From Bartonella tribocorum (GTDB taxonomy: Bacteria; Pseudomonadota; Alphaproteobacteria; Rhizobiales; Rhizobiaceae), in assembly GCF_002777915.1 (NCBI RefSeq), contig NZ_NJGE01000013.1, forward strand, positions 1-59,857: a stretch of 59,857 nucleotides of DNA, read 5' to 3'. The translations under genes were made by a program, and so were the position numbers. Of the stretch, positions 19,543 through 30,349 are shown one piece after another (positions within the stretch are counted from its first letter, which is position 1; each line of letters starts with the position of its first letter). The notes beneath the pieces are model-generated. The model was not told the origin of the DNA. It searched no databases and saw nothing but the letters and a program-made list of their open reading frames with translations.

Positions 19543-20149
19543 TCTTATTTTCTTCCCCAATGAGTAATCTACTGATATTTGCAGAATGTTTTATGAACAC
19601 AAATAGGCTCATCGCGATCAGCATACAACAGAAATAAGTATCGGAAAAATAAAAAACAAATATCGGCGTGATCGTAACTGCAACAAGCGCAGATAACGAA
19701 GAATAATGCATGAGAAGAAAAATTGCACTCCATACAATAATAAAAATAATTGCTGCGGGCCAATAGACACCTAAGCAAACCCCTAGATAGGTAGCAACAC
19801 CTTTGCCACCTTTAAATTTAAGCCATACGGGAAAAAGATGTCCTAAGAAAGCAAAAAAACCCGCTAGAGAAATAAGGATACTATTGTTGAGCGGATCACT
19901 AAAGAATTTTATAATGAAGACAACAATAGCTCCTTTCAACATATCACAAAGAAGTGTTAGAGCAGCAACTTTTTTATTTCCTGTTCGTAAAACATTTGTT
20001 GCTCCAATATTGCCGGAACCGATTGTTCTTATGTCGCCAAGTTTGGCCAATCTCGTCAATAGAAGACCAAATGGGATCGAGCCAATGAGATAAGATACGA
20101 GAAAAATAAACCATGGAGTGAATTGGAAAAATATTTTTACTTCATTCAT
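19517..20149 (-). CDS. plsY: Acyl-phosphate:glycerol-3-phosphate acyltransferase
   Basis: This 210-residue membrane enzyme acylates glycerol 3-phosphate with acyl-phosphate, the first step of phospholipid synthesis. Motifs are [32 protein letters not shown] and [16 protein letters not shown], with about five membrane helices. An upstream ATG at 20161 overlaps the preceding stop; the ATG at 20149 ([13 protein letters not shown]) fits the family N-terminus better and has a weak TGAGA upstream. It sits in a tight run pyrB-pyrC'-plsY-dprA. Confidence 0.95.
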   Translation of the reverse strand: MNEVKIFFQFTPWFIFLVSYLIGSIPFGLLLTRLAKLGDIRTIGSGNIGATNVLRTGNKKVAALTLLCDMLKGAIVVFIIKFFSDPLNNSILISLAGFFAFLGHLFPVWLKFKGGKGVATYLGVCLGVYWPAAIIFIIVWSAIFLLMHYSSLSALVAVTITPIFVFYFSDTYFCCMLIAMSLFVFIKHSANISRLLIGEENKIGTQNRNK

Positions 20150-20160
20150 TAAGAATCTCA

Positions 20161-21462
20161 TTAAGTTTGTTGATCTAATTTAAAAATGGATTTCCCTTTC
20201 ACAAAGGTCTGGAGCACACGTCCTTGAAAACGTGCATTCTCAAAAGGGGTATTTTTTGAACGTGAATAGAGCTTATCTGTCGACACAACCCATGGCTCTT
20301 CAAGATCAACCACAATAAGGTCTGCATAAGCACCTTTCTTTAGTGTTCCTGCATCGATTCCAAAGAGCTTTGCAGGCGCTGTTGACAAAAGTTCAGTTAT
20401 CCGTAGAAGAGATAGGCTTTCATCATGATAAAGACGCAAAGCCGCACTTAATAAGGTTTCCATACCAATAGCGCCAGCTGCTGCGTCATTGAATGGTAAA
20501 TGTTTTGTGTCAATACCCTGAGGATCATGGGAAGAGACAATGACATCTATCGTCCCGTCTTTTATTGCTTCAATCAGTGCGATACGGTCTTCTTCTGTAC
20601 GCAATGGGGGCGTGAGGCGGAAAGAAGTTTGATATTCACCAATATCATTTTCGTTGAGAGATAAATGATTGATCGAGACACCGGCTGAAATTTTCTCACT
20701 GCGTTTCTTGCCTAAGCGAAGCGCATCAGCAGAGAGTGCTGTTGATATCTGGGCGGCATGATAGCGTGTTTGCGTTAATGCTGCTAAGCGCAGATCCCTT
20801 TCAAGGGGGATAACTTCTGCTTCGCGGGGGATGCCAGAAAGACCAAGCCAACTGGCGAGCAGTCCTTCATTCATTACGCCTTGTCCTGTAAGATCTTTAT
20901 CTTGCGTTTCGTGTATCAATGGAACATCAAAATCGCCTGCATAAGTCATTGCACGTCGCATAACAGATGAATTTTGAAGTGTTTTTTTTCCTTCACTAAA
21001 AGCAACGGCTCCTGCATCCTTGAGCAAACCAAATTCGGTTATTTCTTGTCCGTTGAAACCTTGTGTGATTGCCGCAACGGGATAAATACTGACCGATGAC
21101 ATTTCCCCTGCTGTACGCTTAATAAATTGAACGAGGGCAATATTATCAATAACTAGGTGGGTGTCTGGCATCATAAGAAAGGAAGTAATACCACCTGCTG
21201 CGGCTGCTTGACTTGCAGATGCAATTGTTTCACGATTTTCATTTCCTAGTTCCCCAACAAAAACACGTGCATCAACAAGACCAGGGAGAATTGCTTTGTT
21301 TTGTGCATTAATAACTTCTGCGCCTTCAGGAATCCCCTGATTTAGAGCTTCTTTTCCAGCGGCTATAATCCGCCCATTTTCAACAATAACTGTACCGATT
21401 TCATCGATCGCGCGTGAAGGATCAATAATACGAGCCTTTTGAAAAACAAGTGGTTTTATCAT
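20161..21462 (-). CDS. Dihydroorotase-like protein, probably non-catalytic PyrC' partner of ATCase
   Basis: At 433 residues this has the amidohydrolase fold of class I dihydroorotase. It lacks catalytic residues: the metal-binding HxH after PGLVD is replaced ([10 protein letters not shown]), the usual HVSTA histidine region reads [11 protein letters not shown], and the usual TDHAPH motif reads SSHDPQG. The His-Glu in VPLIHETQD remains. In Pseudomonas and relatives such an inactive PyrC' is needed for assembly of aspartate carbamoyltransferase. Its 4-bp overlap with pyrB here fits that role. An active dihydroorotase would have to be encoded elsewhere. Confidence 0.92.
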   Translation of the reverse strand: MIKPLVFQKARIIDPSRAIDEIGTVIVENGRIIAAGKEALNQGIPEGAEVINAQNKAILPGLVDARVFVGELGNENRETIASASQAAAAGGITSFLMMPDTHLVIDNIALVQFIKRTAGEMSSVSIYPVAAITQGFNGQEITEFGLLKDAGAVAFSEGKKTLQNSSVMRRAMTYAGDFDVPLIHETQDKDLTGQGVMNEGLLASWLGLSGIPREAEVIPLERDLRLAALTQTRYHAAQISTALSADALRLGKKRSEKISAGVSINHLSLNENDIGEYQTSFRLTPPLRTEEDRIALIEAIKDGTIDVIVSSHDPQGIDTKHLPFNDAAAGAIGMETLLSAALRLYHDESLSLLRITELLSTAPAKLFGIDAGTLKKGAYADLIVVDLEEPWVVSTDKLYSRSKNTPFENARFQGRVLQTFVKGKSIFKLDQQT

Positions 21463-22424
21463 TTTTTTTCTCCATTGATCTTCAAACGTGAATCTAATAA
21501 AGCCTCCATGACCGCCATACGCACTGCAATTCCCATTTCTACTTGTGTATGAATCATACTTTGTGGTCCATCGGCTATATCAGATGCAATTTCCACACCA
21601 CGGTTTATGGGACCAGGATGCAAAATAATGCAATCATTTTTGGCATAGGCTAAATTTTTTTTATGTAAGCCAAAATAGTGAAAATATTCACGCGTGGAGG
21701 GGATAAAAGAGCCTGTCATCCGCTCATGTTGTAAGCGTAGCATCATGATAACGTCAGCACCTTTAAGGCCTTCTTTCATGGTGTTAAAAACCTCAACACT
21801 CATATGATTAATTTTACTGGGTAAGAGCGTTGAAGGGGCAACAGCACGAACGCGAGCCCCCAAAGCATTAAGACTAAGGATATTCGAACGTGCAACACGT
21901 GAGTGCAAGATATCTCCGCAAATGGCAACAGTTAATCCTTCAATACGACCTTTTGCTCTTTTAATGGTGAGAGCATCTAATAAAGCTTGGGTTGGGTGTT
22001 CATGAGCACCATCACCTGCATTAATGACACAACAATCAACTTTTTGCGCTAATAAAGCTGCTGCTCCCGCACTGCTATGACGAAAAACCAGTATATCTGG
22101 TTTCATTGCATTAAGCGTTGCAGCTGTATCAAGTAATGTTTCCCCTTTTTTTACAGATGAGTTGCCGATCGCGATACTTATCACGTCTGCTCCCAACCTT
22201 TTACCGGCTAATTCAAAAGAAGATTGTGTTCGTGTCGAGGCTTCAAAAAAGAGATTAATTTGAGTTCGTCCGCGCAAAATAGATTTTGTTTTATCAATTT
22301 TGTTAGAAAGGATAACGTTTGCTTCTGCACGATCAAGCAATGTATTAAGGTCTTGTACACTCAGATCTTTAATAGCTAAAAGATGTTCATGAGGGAAAAG
22401 TGGAAAAAATTTATCTTGAATCAT
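21459..22424 (-). CDS. pyrB: Aspartate carbamoyltransferase catalytic subunit
   Basis: This 321-residue enzyme joins carbamoyl phosphate and aspartate in pyrimidine synthesis. The carbamoyl-phosphate loop [52 protein letters not shown] and [10 protein letters not shown] are all present, as is [11 protein letters not shown] near the end. It is the first gene of the run that continues with pyrC', plsY and dprA, and is divergent from the AidB-like gene. No pyrI regulatory subunit is seen. Confidence 0.98.
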   Translation of the reverse strand: MIQDKFFPLFPHEHLLAIKDLSVQDLNTLLDRAEANVILSNKIDKTKSILRGRTQINLFFEASTRTQSSFELAGKRLGADVISIAIGNSSVKKGETLLDTAATLNAMKPDILVFRHSSAGAAALLAQKVDCCVINAGDGAHEHPTQALLDALTIKRAKGRIEGLTVAICGDILHSRVARSNILSLNALGARVRAVAPSTLLPSKINHMSVEVFNTMKEGLKGADVIMMLRLQHERMTGSFIPSTREYFHYFGLHKKNLAYAKNDCIILHPGPINRGVEIASDIADGPQSMIHTQVEMGIAVRMAVMEALLDSRLKINGEKK

Positions 22425-22549
22425 AGCATTCTTCTTTATCTCTCTCTAAACAGGTTAAACAAGCATTTGTTTGAATATGATAAATGTTTCTTAACTCTAA
22501 AAAGACAAATAGTCTATGATATGAATGATATGAATATAGGAATAGACCT

Positions 22550-24169
22550 ATGAGTGCTGTCTCTGCGCAAAATGCTCGTCGAAAAAATACATTTCTTAGT
22601 GATACGCTTATGTTTCGTATGGCCTCTACTTTGCCTAAGTCTTTATTAGCAAGCTTTGAAGAAATAGGGGATTTTGCTGCGAGTCAAAAAGCATGGAATC
22701 TTTCTTGCTCAGCGAATCATTATAAGCCTTTACTGCGTTATAACGATGAATGGGGAAAGCAGGCAGAAAAATTAGAAATACATTCTTCCTATCAAGACCT
22801 TCAGCAATATTCTAGACAAGCGGGGCTGGTTACCTCGCTTTGGGAAAATACGAGCTCAGAAAATGGGGTACGTTATCAAGCGCGTGCGATTCGTTTGGCT
22901 TTATCTGCTGGTTTAGAAACAGGGCATTTGAATGAGGTTACTATAACCAGTGCAGCGATTGCTGTCTTAATTAGTGATAGTGAGCTTTTTAAAAAATGGC
23001 AAAATGTGCTTTTGTCACGCCAATATGATTCTTCATCAAAGCCTATTCATCATAAAAAATCTGCGTCTCTGACGTGTGCTTTTGATGACATTGAACAATA
23101 CGCTTTCAATTTTCCAAGTGTTAAGAAAATTTCTTTCGATGAAAATATGGAACGAGATCTGTATCGTTTAAATGTTGTAAAAACCAATGTTATTAATCCT
23201 ACAGCTGATGGATATCTCGTTAGTGCAGATTTAAATGGTCACTTAAGTTGCTTTTTTGTTCCACGCATACAGGAAAATGGTGCATTAAATGGATTGATAT
23301 CGATTCGTCATTTAATTCAGCGTTCTGGAGAACTTTTAACACCAGAGGGGATTGTTGATTTTCAAGGCAGTTATGGCTGGCTTTTAGGAAATGCTGGAGA
23401 AGGTCTTAAAGTTATTAAAGATATTGAGACGATGATGCGTTTTGATCAATCTGTCATATCGGCAGGTGTTTTGCGAGCTGCTCTACAATTTGGTATAGAT
23501 TTTTTCCGGAAAAAAATGCCAAATCAGCCTTTGCCACCCCTGACAGAACGGATTTTTGCAGATATTGCCTTAGATATTGCTGCTTCACAAGCATTGGTTT
23601 TGCGTTTAGCAAGAGCGTTTGACAATGCAGCAAATGACCGTTCTGAAGCAGCTTTTGCGCGCATTATGACACCTATTATTACTTATCACGTCAGTCAATT
23701 GGTTCTGCCTATTATTGGCGAAATTATTGCACAAGTTGGTATTGAAAGTTTTATAGAGAATAATCCATTATCACAAATGTTGCATAATGGGCCTGCACGA
23801 ATTGTGAGAAATGGTTCTGCTAATCAATTGGTAAAGGATGCCATTCTTATTGCTGAAAAAGCTCCAGGATTATTTCAGAAATTATTAGAAAAAATTGCTC
23901 TTGATATTGGCCCAGCAGGACCAAGAGCCATTGAAATTATTAAGTCTGCTGGTGATATGGCCACGGCAAATGAAGGTGCAGGAAGATTTTTTGTTGAACA
24001 AGTAGCCTATGCAGCTGCTGCTGCGTCATTACGTTCTACGGATATAGAACATGTTGCAAATGCCTATATGGAAAGCCGTCTTGGTGGACAATGGAGATCT
24101 TCCTACGGGATGCTCATTGCTCGTTATAATGCAGGGCATTTGCTTAATGTCCTCTATCCTTCCATATGA
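22550..24169 (+). CDS. AidB-like acyl-CoA dehydrogenase homologue, divergent
   Basis: This 539-residue protein matches E. coli AidB in length and in C-terminal half layout. It has [44 protein letters not shown] and a helical domain to the end. The usual acyl-CoA dehydrogenase substrate/flavin motif (MTEKQGGSD type) is not seen at about residues 180-220, and the late WEGSGN-type segment reads [10 protein letters not shown]. It may therefore bind DNA or protein rather than act as a dehydrogenase. In Brucella an AidB homologue is reported at cell poles and division sites. AGGA lies eight bases before the start. The 3' end overlaps convergent ruvX by 16 bp. Confidence 0.8.
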   Translation: MSAVSAQNARRKNTFLSDTLMFRMASTLPKSLLASFEEIGDFAASQKAWNLSCSANHYKPLLRYNDEWGKQAEKLEIHSSYQDLQQYSRQAGLVTSLWENTSSENGVRYQARAIRLALSAGLETGHLNEVTITSAAIAVLISDSELFKKWQNVLLSRQYDSSSKPIHHKKSASLTCAFDDIEQYAFNFPSVKKISFDENMERDLYRLNVVKTNVINPTADGYLVSADLNGHLSCFFVPRIQENGALNGLISIRHLIQRSGELLTPEGIVDFQGSYGWLLGNAGEGLKVIKDIETMMRFDQSVISAGVLRAALQFGIDFFRKKMPNQPLPPLTERIFADIALDIAASQALVLRLARAFDNAANDRSEAAFARIMTPIITYHVSQLVLPIIGEIIAQVGIESFIENNPLSQMLHNGPARIVRNGSANQLVKDAILIAEKAPGLFQKLLEKIALDIGPAGPRAIEIIKSAGDMATANEGAGRFFVEQVAYAAAAASLRSTDIEHVANAYMESRLGGQWRSSYGMLIARYNAGHLLNVLYPSI

Positions 24170-24633
24170 TGAAAGTTTTGAATTCTATTGAGAGCACCTT
24201 GCAATATAAAAGCGGCGGCTGCCGAATCAATTCTGCTTGCTCTTTTAGTCCGTGATACATTCATTTCTAAAAGAGAACGCTCTGCGGCAATTGTTGATAG
24301 GCGTTCATCCCAAAAAACAAAAGGAATTTTTGTATAAGCTTTCATATTGCTCACAAAAGCTCTGGTTGCTTGAACACGAGAGCCGCTACTTCCATTCATA
24401 TTAAGAGGTAAGCCAATGACAATAACGCCTACATTTTCATGATCAAAAATTTTAATAAGTGTGTTGGCATCTTCTGTAAATTTTTTTCGTTGGAGCACAG
24501 GGCGTGGATTTGAAACAGTCAGCCCCATATCAGAAATCGCAATTCCGATCGTTTTTGTCCCTAAATCTAAGCCTGCTATTGTTTGTCCAGGCAAAAGATG
24601 TGTCATAATTTCATTTATATTAATAACAGCCAT
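24154..24633 (-). CDS. ruvX: Putative pre-16S rRNA nuclease / Holliday junction resolvase-like protein
   Basis: This 159-residue YqgF-family RNase H-fold protein has the hallmark [16 protein letters not shown] strand with the first catalytic Asp, [26 protein letters not shown] with a catalytic Glu, and the late [13 protein letters not shown] Asp. In E. coli the homologue processes the 16S rRNA 5' end; a Holliday-junction role has also been proposed. An alternative start nine codons downstream (MTHLLPGQ) is possible. It converges on the AidB-like gene. Confidence 0.93.
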   Translation of the reverse strand: MAVININEIMTHLLPGQTIAGLDLGTKTIGIAISDMGLTVSNPRPVLQRKKFTEDANTLIKIFDHENVGVIVIGLPLNMNGSSGSRVQATRAFVSNMKAYTKIPFVFWDERLSTIAAERSLLEMNVSRTKRASRIDSAAAAFILQGALNRIQNFHHMEG

Positions 24634-24780
24634 AGGGATTATAATACGTTTTTTAATATTTCAGATCTATAATTATATTATCTATTCATCTTATCTAATA
24701 TTCTTGCGCTTGCAAGTGCAGCCTTGTATAGCCAGATAAAGATCAATAAATAAACAAAAAAACAGAAAGGCGTAAAGAAT

Positions 24781-25068
24781 ATGTCTGTTGATCAAGAGAC
24801 CGTCAAACGGGTTGCACGTTTAGCGCGGATTGCTATCCACGATAATGAGGTGGAACCTATGACAAAAAAATTCAATGCTATTTTAGGCTTTGTAGAGCAA
24901 TTGAATGAAGTTGATGTCAGTGAAGTTGAGCCATTAACATCTGTGATACCGATGACTCTACGAATGCGTGAAGATAATGTTACAGATGGCAATAAAGCAG
25001 CAGATATTGTCGCCAATGCACCTGTTACAGAAGAAAATTTTTTTCTTGTCTCAAAAATTGTTGAGTAA
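24781..25068 (+). CDS. gatC: Glutamyl-tRNA(Gln) amidotransferase subunit C
   Basis: At 95 residues this is the usual GatC size, with [17 protein letters not shown] and [10 protein letters not shown]...[11 protein letters not shown]. It helps assemble the GatCAB complex, which converts Glu-tRNA(Gln) or Asp-tRNA(Asn) to the amide form. It precedes gatA by 31 bp. gatB is not in the window. Confidence 0.97.
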   Translation: MSVDQETVKRVARLARIAIHDNEVEPMTKKFNAILGFVEQLNEVDVSEVEPLTSVIPMTLRMREDNVTDGNKAADIVANAPVTEENFFLVSKIVE

Positions 25069-25099
25069 CTTTTTATATTTTTGAAATTTGAGAACCAAT

Positions 25100-26584
25100 A
25101 TGACTGATTTAACAACCCTCACAATTGCACAAGCTCGTGATGCTCTCATAAAGAAAAAGCTCAAAGCAACAGAATTAACAGAAGCTTATTTAAAAGCAAT
25201 AGAATTGGCGAATCCAACTTTGAATGCTTATGTAGCAATAACAGCAGAGCAAGCAAGAAAAATGGCCGCTGAATCAGAGCGCCGTTTGGCGAAAGGAGAG
25301 GGGGGGCTTTTGGAAGGAATTCCCTTGGGGATTAAAGATCTTTTTGCAACCCATGGTGTTCATACTCAAGCCTGTTCAAATATCCTTGATGGTTTTAAAC
25401 CAAACTATGAATCAACCGTTACGGCTAATTTATGGCAAGATGGTGCTGTGATGTTGGGAAAACTTAATATGGATGAGTTTGCTATGGGCTCTTCTAATGA
25501 GACATCATATTATGGTCCCGTTATTAGTCCATGGAGAAAAAAAGACTCAAATGAGAGACTTGTCCCCGGTGGTTCTTCGGGGGGATCGGCAGCCGCTGTT
25601 GCCGCACAAATTTGTGCTGGAGCAACAGCAACAGATACAGGTGGATCAATACGTCAACCCGCAGCTTTTACTGGAACTGTAGGAATAAAGCCAACTTATG
25701 GACGTTGTTCGCGATGGGGCGCTGTCGCCTTTGCTTCATCTCTTGATCAAGCTGGACCTATTGCTAGAAATGTTCGTGATTGTGCTATTTTACTCAGATC
25801 AATGGCCTCTTTTGATGAAAAAGATTCTACTTCCGTGAATTTACCAGTTCCTGACTATGAAAGTTATCTTGGACAATCAATCAAAGGAATGAAAATTGGT
25901 ATTCCAAAAGAATACTACCTCGATGGGATGTCTCAAGAAATTATTGATCTTTGGCAAAAGGGAATAAATTGGTTAAAAGAAGCAGGAGCTGAAATACACA
26001 ATGTTTCTTTGCCTCATACAAAATACGCTCTACCTTCTTATTATATTATAGCGCCTGCAGAAGCCTCTTCTAATTTAGCACGTTATGATGGTGTGCGTTT
26101 TGGTTTGCGTGTACCTGGAAAAGATATCATTGAGATGTATGAAAATACGCGTTCTGTTGGTTTTGGTGATGAAGTCAAACGGCGTATTCTGATAGGGACT
26201 TATGTTCTTTCATCAGGTTATTATGATGCTGGTTATCTAAGAGCTCAAAAAGTAAGAACACTTGTAAAACGTGATTTTGATCAATGTTTTGATGCAGGCG
26301 TTGATGCTATTCTTACACCAGCAACACCAACACCTGCCTTTGGTATTGCTGATGAAAAAATAAAAAATGATGCTGTTGCAATGTATCTTAATGATATTTT
26401 TACCGTACCCGTAAATATGGCTGGGTTACCAGGAATTTCTGTTCCTGCTGGTCTATCATCAGATGGTTTACCCCTAGGATTACAACTGATTGGTAAACCT
26501 TTTGCTGAAGAAGTCATTTTTCAAATAGCACACATTATTGAACAAGCCGCAGGAATATTCTGTGCAGAAAAATGGTGGCTATAA
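25100..26584 (+). CDS. gatA: Glutamyl-tRNA(Gln) amidotransferase subunit A
   Basis: This 494-residue amidase-signature enzyme releases ammonia from glutamine for the GatB transamidation. It has the Ser-cisSer-Lys triad: [14 protein letters not shown] (Lys), the glycine/serine-rich [16 protein letters not shown], and [15 protein letters not shown] (nucleophile Ser). The ATG at 25100 ([14 protein letters not shown]) is chosen over an in-frame TTG at 25088 because of a GAGAA just upstream and the family N-terminus. A strong terminator follows. Confidence 0.98.
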   Translation: MTDLTTLTIAQARDALIKKKLKATELTEAYLKAIELANPTLNAYVAITAEQARKMAAESERRLAKGEGGLLEGIPLGIKDLFATHGVHTQACSNILDGFKPNYESTVTANLWQDGAVMLGKLNMDEFAMGSSNETSYYGPVISPWRKKDSNERLVPGGSSGGSAAAVAAQICAGATATDTGGSIRQPAAFTGTVGIKPTYGRCSRWGAVAFASSLDQAGPIARNVRDCAILLRSMASFDEKDSTSVNLPVPDYESYLGQSIKGMKIGIPKEYYLDGMSQEIIDLWQKGINWLKEAGAEIHNVSLPHTKYALPSYYIIAPAEASSNLARYDGVRFGLRVPGKDIIEMYENTRSVGFGDEVKRRILIGTYVLSSGYYDAGYLRAQKVRTLVKRDFDQCFDAGVDAILTPATPTPAFGIADEKIKNDAVAMYLNDIFTVPVNMAGLPGISVPAGLSSDGLPLGLQLIGKPFAEEVIFQIAHIIEQAAGIFCAEKWWL

Positions 26585-26602
26585 TAATCACCCAAACTTT
26601 AC

Positions 26603-26641
26603 AAAAAAGCATTTCTCATAACTGGTGAGAAATGCTTTTTT
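26603..26641. terminator. Bidirectional rho-independent terminator between gatA and livF
   Basis: A perfect 10-bp stem, GCATTTCTCA/TGAGAAATGC, encloses a 7-nt loop (TAACTGG). A run of six T follows on the plus strand and a run of six A precedes it, so it can terminate both gatA and the convergent liv operon. Confidence 0.92.
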
Positions 26642-26682
26642 AAAAGGGAAGGAATAAACTCTATTTCCTTAATTTCTTACCT

Positions 26683-27393
26683 TTATCCACCAAGATAGGC
26701 TCCCTTAACACGTGGGTCAGAAAGCATCGCTTTTCCTTCACCGTGAAATAAAATATGTCCTACCTCTAAAATATAAGCATAATCAGCAATGGAAAGTGCA
26801 GCAAATGCATTTTGTTCAATAAGAAGAACAGTTTTTCCCATATCATTAATTTTTCGGATAATCGAAAAAATCTCCCGAACAAGAAGGGGAGCTAACCCCA
26901 ACGAGGGTTCATCTAATATAACCATATCAGGATTGCTCATAAGTGCACGCCCTACAGCAACCATTTGTTGTTCCCCACCTGACATTGTTCCGCCCAACTG
27001 CTTTGATCTTTCACGTAAGCGCGGGAAAAGATCAAATATCCATTCAATATCACGAGAAATTCCCTGTTTATCATGACGGATATAAGCACCTAGATAGAGA
27101 TTTTCTAAAACAGTGAGATGAGGCATAATACGTCGCCCTTCAGGACTAAGTGCAATCCCTAATCGTAAAATATCTTCTGGTGATTTTTTAATAATTGACT
27201 CGCCATTATAAGTAATCTCTCCGTAAACAGAGCGATTAAGTCCTGTAATAGAGCGTACAATACTGCTTTTTCCAGCACCATTGGCCCCAATTAAAGTGAC
27301 AATACTTCCTTTTTTTATGGACATAGAAAGATTTTGGACAGCTTTAATGGCACCATAATGAACGTGAAGATTTTTTATTTTAAGAATATTCAT
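26683..27393 (-). CDS. livF: Branched-chain amino acid ABC transporter ATP-binding protein LivF
   Basis: This 236-residue ABC ATPase has Walker A GANGAGKSS, the signature MSGGEQQMVAVGRAL, Walker B MVILDEPSLGLAP, and the LivF-type tail ending GAYLGG. Several upstream in-frame starts exist, but the ATG at 27393 (MNILKIKNLHVHYGAIKAV) has GGAG seven bases before it and gives the family length. It overlaps the 3' end of livG by 14 bp and is last in the operon. Confidence 0.95.
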   Translation of the reverse strand: MNILKIKNLHVHYGAIKAVQNLSMSIKKGSIVTLIGANGAGKSSIVRSITGLNRSVYGEITYNGESIIKKSPEDILRLGIALSPEGRRIMPHLTVLENLYLGAYIRHDKQGISRDIEWIFDLFPRLRERSKQLGGTMSGGEQQMVAVGRALMSNPDMVILDEPSLGLAPLLVREIFSIIRKINDMGKTVLLIEQNAFAALSIADYAYILEVGHILFHGEGKAMLSDPRVKGAYLGG

Positions 27394-28162
27394 AAACATC
27401 TCCGCCAAGATAAGCTTCAATAACTTTAGGGTTATTACGAATTTCATCTGGTGTGCCATTGGCAATGCAACAGCCATATTCCATGACCAAAATATTTTGG
27501 CAAAGTCCCATAACCACTTTCATATCATGCTCAATAAGAAGAATTGTAAGATCAAAGTCTTTTTGCACTTTTGCTATGAACTTTCTAAGATCTTCACTTT
27601 CTTGTGGGTTCATGCCAGCGACAGGTTCATCGAGAAGAAGCAATTTAGGTTTTGTAGCTAACGCACGTGCAATTTCTAAACGTCGTTGTACACCATAAGG
27701 TAAAGCTGTTGCTGATTGATTAGCAAGGTGATCAAGTTGTAAGCGTTCAAGAAGCTCCATGGAATTTTTATAAACTTCTCTTTTTTCTTTCATTGCCTTT
27801 GAAAAAAAGAGAGCTGAAGAAAACCAAGGATATTTTTGACGGACATGAGCGCCTACCATAACGTTTTGTAAAACTGTTAACCCTGAAAAAAGGCGAATAT
27901 TTTGAAATGTTCTGGCAATATGACGCCTACAGATAATATAAGGAGGTTCTCCAGAAATTTTTTGTTCATCAAAAAGAATGGTGCCGCTTGTAGGGGCATA
28001 AAACCCAGAAATCATATTGAAAACTGTTGTTTTTCCAGCACCATTGGGACCAATTAACCCTGTAATACTTCCTCGTTTAATGGCCATATTAACATTATTG
28101 ACAGCAATTAATCCGCCAAAACGCATTACGATATCATTGAGTGAAAGAATGGTGTTGTTCAT
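27380..28162 (-). CDS. livG: Branched-chain amino acid ABC transporter ATP-binding protein LivG
   Basis: This 260-residue ABC ATPase has Walker A GPNGAGKTT, the signature-region YGVQRRLEIARALA, Walker B LLLLDEPVAGMNP, and the LivG feature of the tail GTPDEIRNNPKVIEAYLGG. The signature motif is LPYGVQRR, in which a Val replaces the second of the two usual residues after G; this occurs in LivG proteins. It overlaps livM by 4 bp and livF by 14 bp. Confidence 0.95.
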   Translation of the reverse strand: MNNTILSLNDIVMRFGGLIAVNNVNMAIKRGSITGLIGPNGAGKTTVFNMISGFYAPTSGTILFDEQKISGEPPYIICRRHIARTFQNIRLFSGLTVLQNVMVGAHVRQKYPWFSSALFFSKAMKEKREVYKNSMELLERLQLDHLANQSATALPYGVQRRLEIARALATKPKLLLLDEPVAGMNPQESEDLRKFIAKVQKDFDLTILLIEHDMKVVMGLCQNILVMEYGCCIANGTPDEIRNNPKVIEAYLGGDVYEYS

Positions 28163-29217
28163 AGCTTTCCCTCAGTATTAGAAAGTTTTTTGCGTGTCAA
28201 AAAGCTATAAATTCCATTCCATGAGAATTCCCGTTGTCCCATCAACCCTTTTCTCCAAAATAAGATAATTATCAGTAATAAAAGAGAGAAAACAACCATG
28301 CGAAGTCCTGGTGTTTCTGGAATATGTATAAAACCTAAGTCAAGTGGACTTTCAATAATACGAAGCCATTCAAGCATAACTGTAATAATAATGCTGCCAA
28401 TAATGCTTCCTGTAATTGAACCAAGACCACCAGCGACAACAATCATTAAAATATTAAAAGTTAGGAGAAAATTAAACATTTTCGGATCGATGGTTGAAAT
28501 AAGAGCAGCCATTAATGCGCCACCTATACCTGCAAAAAATGCTCCAACAGTAAAAGAAAAACTGCGGTAGAAAAAAGCGTTAATTCCCATGGTTTTCGCA
28601 GCGATTTCATCATCACGAATAGCACGCAGTACGTTACCAGTATTGCTTCGCAGTAAGAAGACAATAAAGAGAACTGTAAATGCTAACCAACCATAGTTCC
28701 ACCATAACGTTGCATTTTGAGGTATTCCTTTGATTCCCAAAGAACCATTTGTAAGCGATGTTGCATTCGTAATGACAATGCGGATAATTTCTGCAAAACC
28801 CAATGTTGCAATTCCAAGATAATCGCCACCAAGACGCAATATTGGTAAAGCAATCAATAAACCGATAATTGCAGCGCACAAACCGCTTACAACAACAGCG
28901 ATGAAAAAAGGGAGTTGTAGATGAGACAATGGTTCAGCGATAGGATCAAGAATCCACATCATCTCTTTTTGTTCAGGGGAAAGAAGTAAAATTGCACAGA
29001 CATAAGAACCAATAGCCATAAATCCAGCATGTCCAAGGGAAAACATACCTGTAAAGCCGTAAATCAAATTAAGCGAAATTGCTAAGATCGCATTAATCGC
29101 AATCAAATTTATGATACGGAGTGTATAATCATTAAAATGGTTATCTGCATAGAATAAAAAACCGATAAGAACGAAAATACTGATACACGATAAAAAAGTT
29201 GTCGCTGACTTTGCCAT
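28159..29217 (-). CDS. livM: Branched-chain amino acid ABC transporter permease LivM
   Basis: This 352-residue membrane permease has the family's NLIYGFTGMFSLGHAGFMAIG segment (about 48-68), RLGGDYLGIATLGFAEI, and the EAA-like loop LRAIRDDEIAAKTMGIN. It has about nine to ten hydrophobic helices. It pairs with LivH to form the membrane channel. Its start overlaps the livH stop by one base (TAATG), showing tight coupling. Confidence 0.94.
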   Translation of the reverse strand: MAKSATTFLSCISIFVLIGFLFYADNHFNDYTLRIINLIAINAILAISLNLIYGFTGMFSLGHAGFMAIGSYVCAILLLSPEQKEMMWILDPIAEPLSHLQLPFFIAVVVSGLCAAIIGLLIALPILRLGGDYLGIATLGFAEIIRIVITNATSLTNGSLGIKGIPQNATLWWNYGWLAFTVLFIVFLLRSNTGNVLRAIRDDEIAAKTMGINAFFYRSFSFTVGAFFAGIGGALMAALISTIDPKMFNFLLTFNILMIVVAGGLGSITGSIIGSIIITVMLEWLRIIESPLDLGFIHIPETPGLRMVVFSLLLLIIILFWRKGLMGQREFSWNGIYSFLTRKKLSNTEGKL

Positions 29218-30293
29218 TAGATTTTCTCCTGACTTTTTTTACCCATTAATCCCGTGGGCAATACCAATAAAATCAGAATCAGCAAAATGAAAGCGAAGGC
29301 ATCACGATATCCAGATAGCGCGGGAAAAAATGCGATAATCATAATTTCAATAAACCCTAATAACAATCCTCCCAACATTGCTCCTGGTATCGAACCAATA
29401 CCCCCGATAACGGCAGCAATAAAAGCCTTAAGACCAGGAAGAACGCCCATATAAGGCTGAATTTGAGGATAACGCAATGACCACATAATACCTGCTATAG
29501 CGGCAAGTGCTGAACCTATCCCAAACGTAAATGCAATGACTTTATTAACAGAAACTCCCATTAAACGCGTCGTTTCAATATCATGAGAGATTGCACGCAT
29601 AGCAAGACCAGGTTTCGTTTTATGGATAATCCATAACAGTAAGACAATAAGAATCAATGACACGATGGGAACAATCAAAGACATGGGAGCAATTCTAATG
29701 ATACCCCCTGCTTCTGATCCTAAATGCCATAAAAATGGTGTTACTAAAAAATCCGGTTGTTTTACACCTTTGGGAACACCACTGAAGAGTACCGTAGAAA
29801 GATTTTCAATAAAAAACGAAACACCAATTGCACCGATAAGTGCCGAAATACGCGGCGCATGGCGTAGAGGTTTATAAGCAAGTTGATCAACGATAATCCC
29901 CACTGCACTTGTAATAAAAATGGAAAAACAAAGAGCTAAAACCCAGATCGGTGTAAAATCTTGTGGGGAAATTTTAAAATAATAAATAAACCCTAGCGCA
30001 AGAATTAAAAAAACAGCGATCCAATAAATGGGAGGGCGCCTTTTAAACCCTATAAAGACTGAATAATAAATAAGTGCAGCAAGGAACAAAAGAAGAAGTG
30101 CTGCCCACGCAGGCATAAAGCTAATTGTGGAAAAGAAAACAAAATAAGCTCCCAGCATAAAGATATCACCGTGAGCAAAATTAATCAGCCTCAATATACC
30201 GTAGACCATGGTATAACCAATAGCGATAAGCCCATAAAGAGATCCCAATGCCAGTGCATTAAAAAAATACTGGATGAACATTTCAGTGCTCAT
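29217..30293 (-). CDS. livH: Branched-chain amino acid ABC transporter permease LivH
   Basis: This 358-residue permease has GSLYGLIAIGYTMVYGILRL and NFAHGDIFMLGA at the N-terminus and LRAISHDIE-type EAA loop (here MRAISHDIETTRLMGV) in the second half, then FIAAVIGGIGSIPGAMLGG. Most LivH proteins are near 290-310 residues; this one has roughly 50-60 extra residues (about 60-125) containing a basic FKRRPP loop and two more hydrophobic helices. A hairpin separates it from the upstream binding-protein gene. Confidence 0.94.
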   Translation of the reverse strand: MSTEMFIQYFFNALALGSLYGLIAIGYTMVYGILRLINFAHGDIFMLGAYFVFFSTISFMPAWAALLLLFLAALIYYSVFIGFKRRPPIYWIAVFLILALGFIYYFKISPQDFTPIWVLALCFSIFITSAVGIIVDQLAYKPLRHAPRISALIGAIGVSFFIENLSTVLFSGVPKGVKQPDFLVTPFLWHLGSEAGGIIRIAPMSLIVPIVSLILIVLLLWIIHKTKPGLAMRAISHDIETTRLMGVSVNKVIAFTFGIGSALAAIAGIMWSLRYPQIQPYMGVLPGLKAFIAAVIGGIGSIPGAMLGGLLLGFIEIMIIAFFPALSGYRDAFAFILLILILLVLPTGLMGKKSQEKI

Positions 30294-30349
30294 CTCTCAT
30301 CCTTCCACATTCGTTAATTTACATAGGATAATAAGAAAATTTTGAGTTT

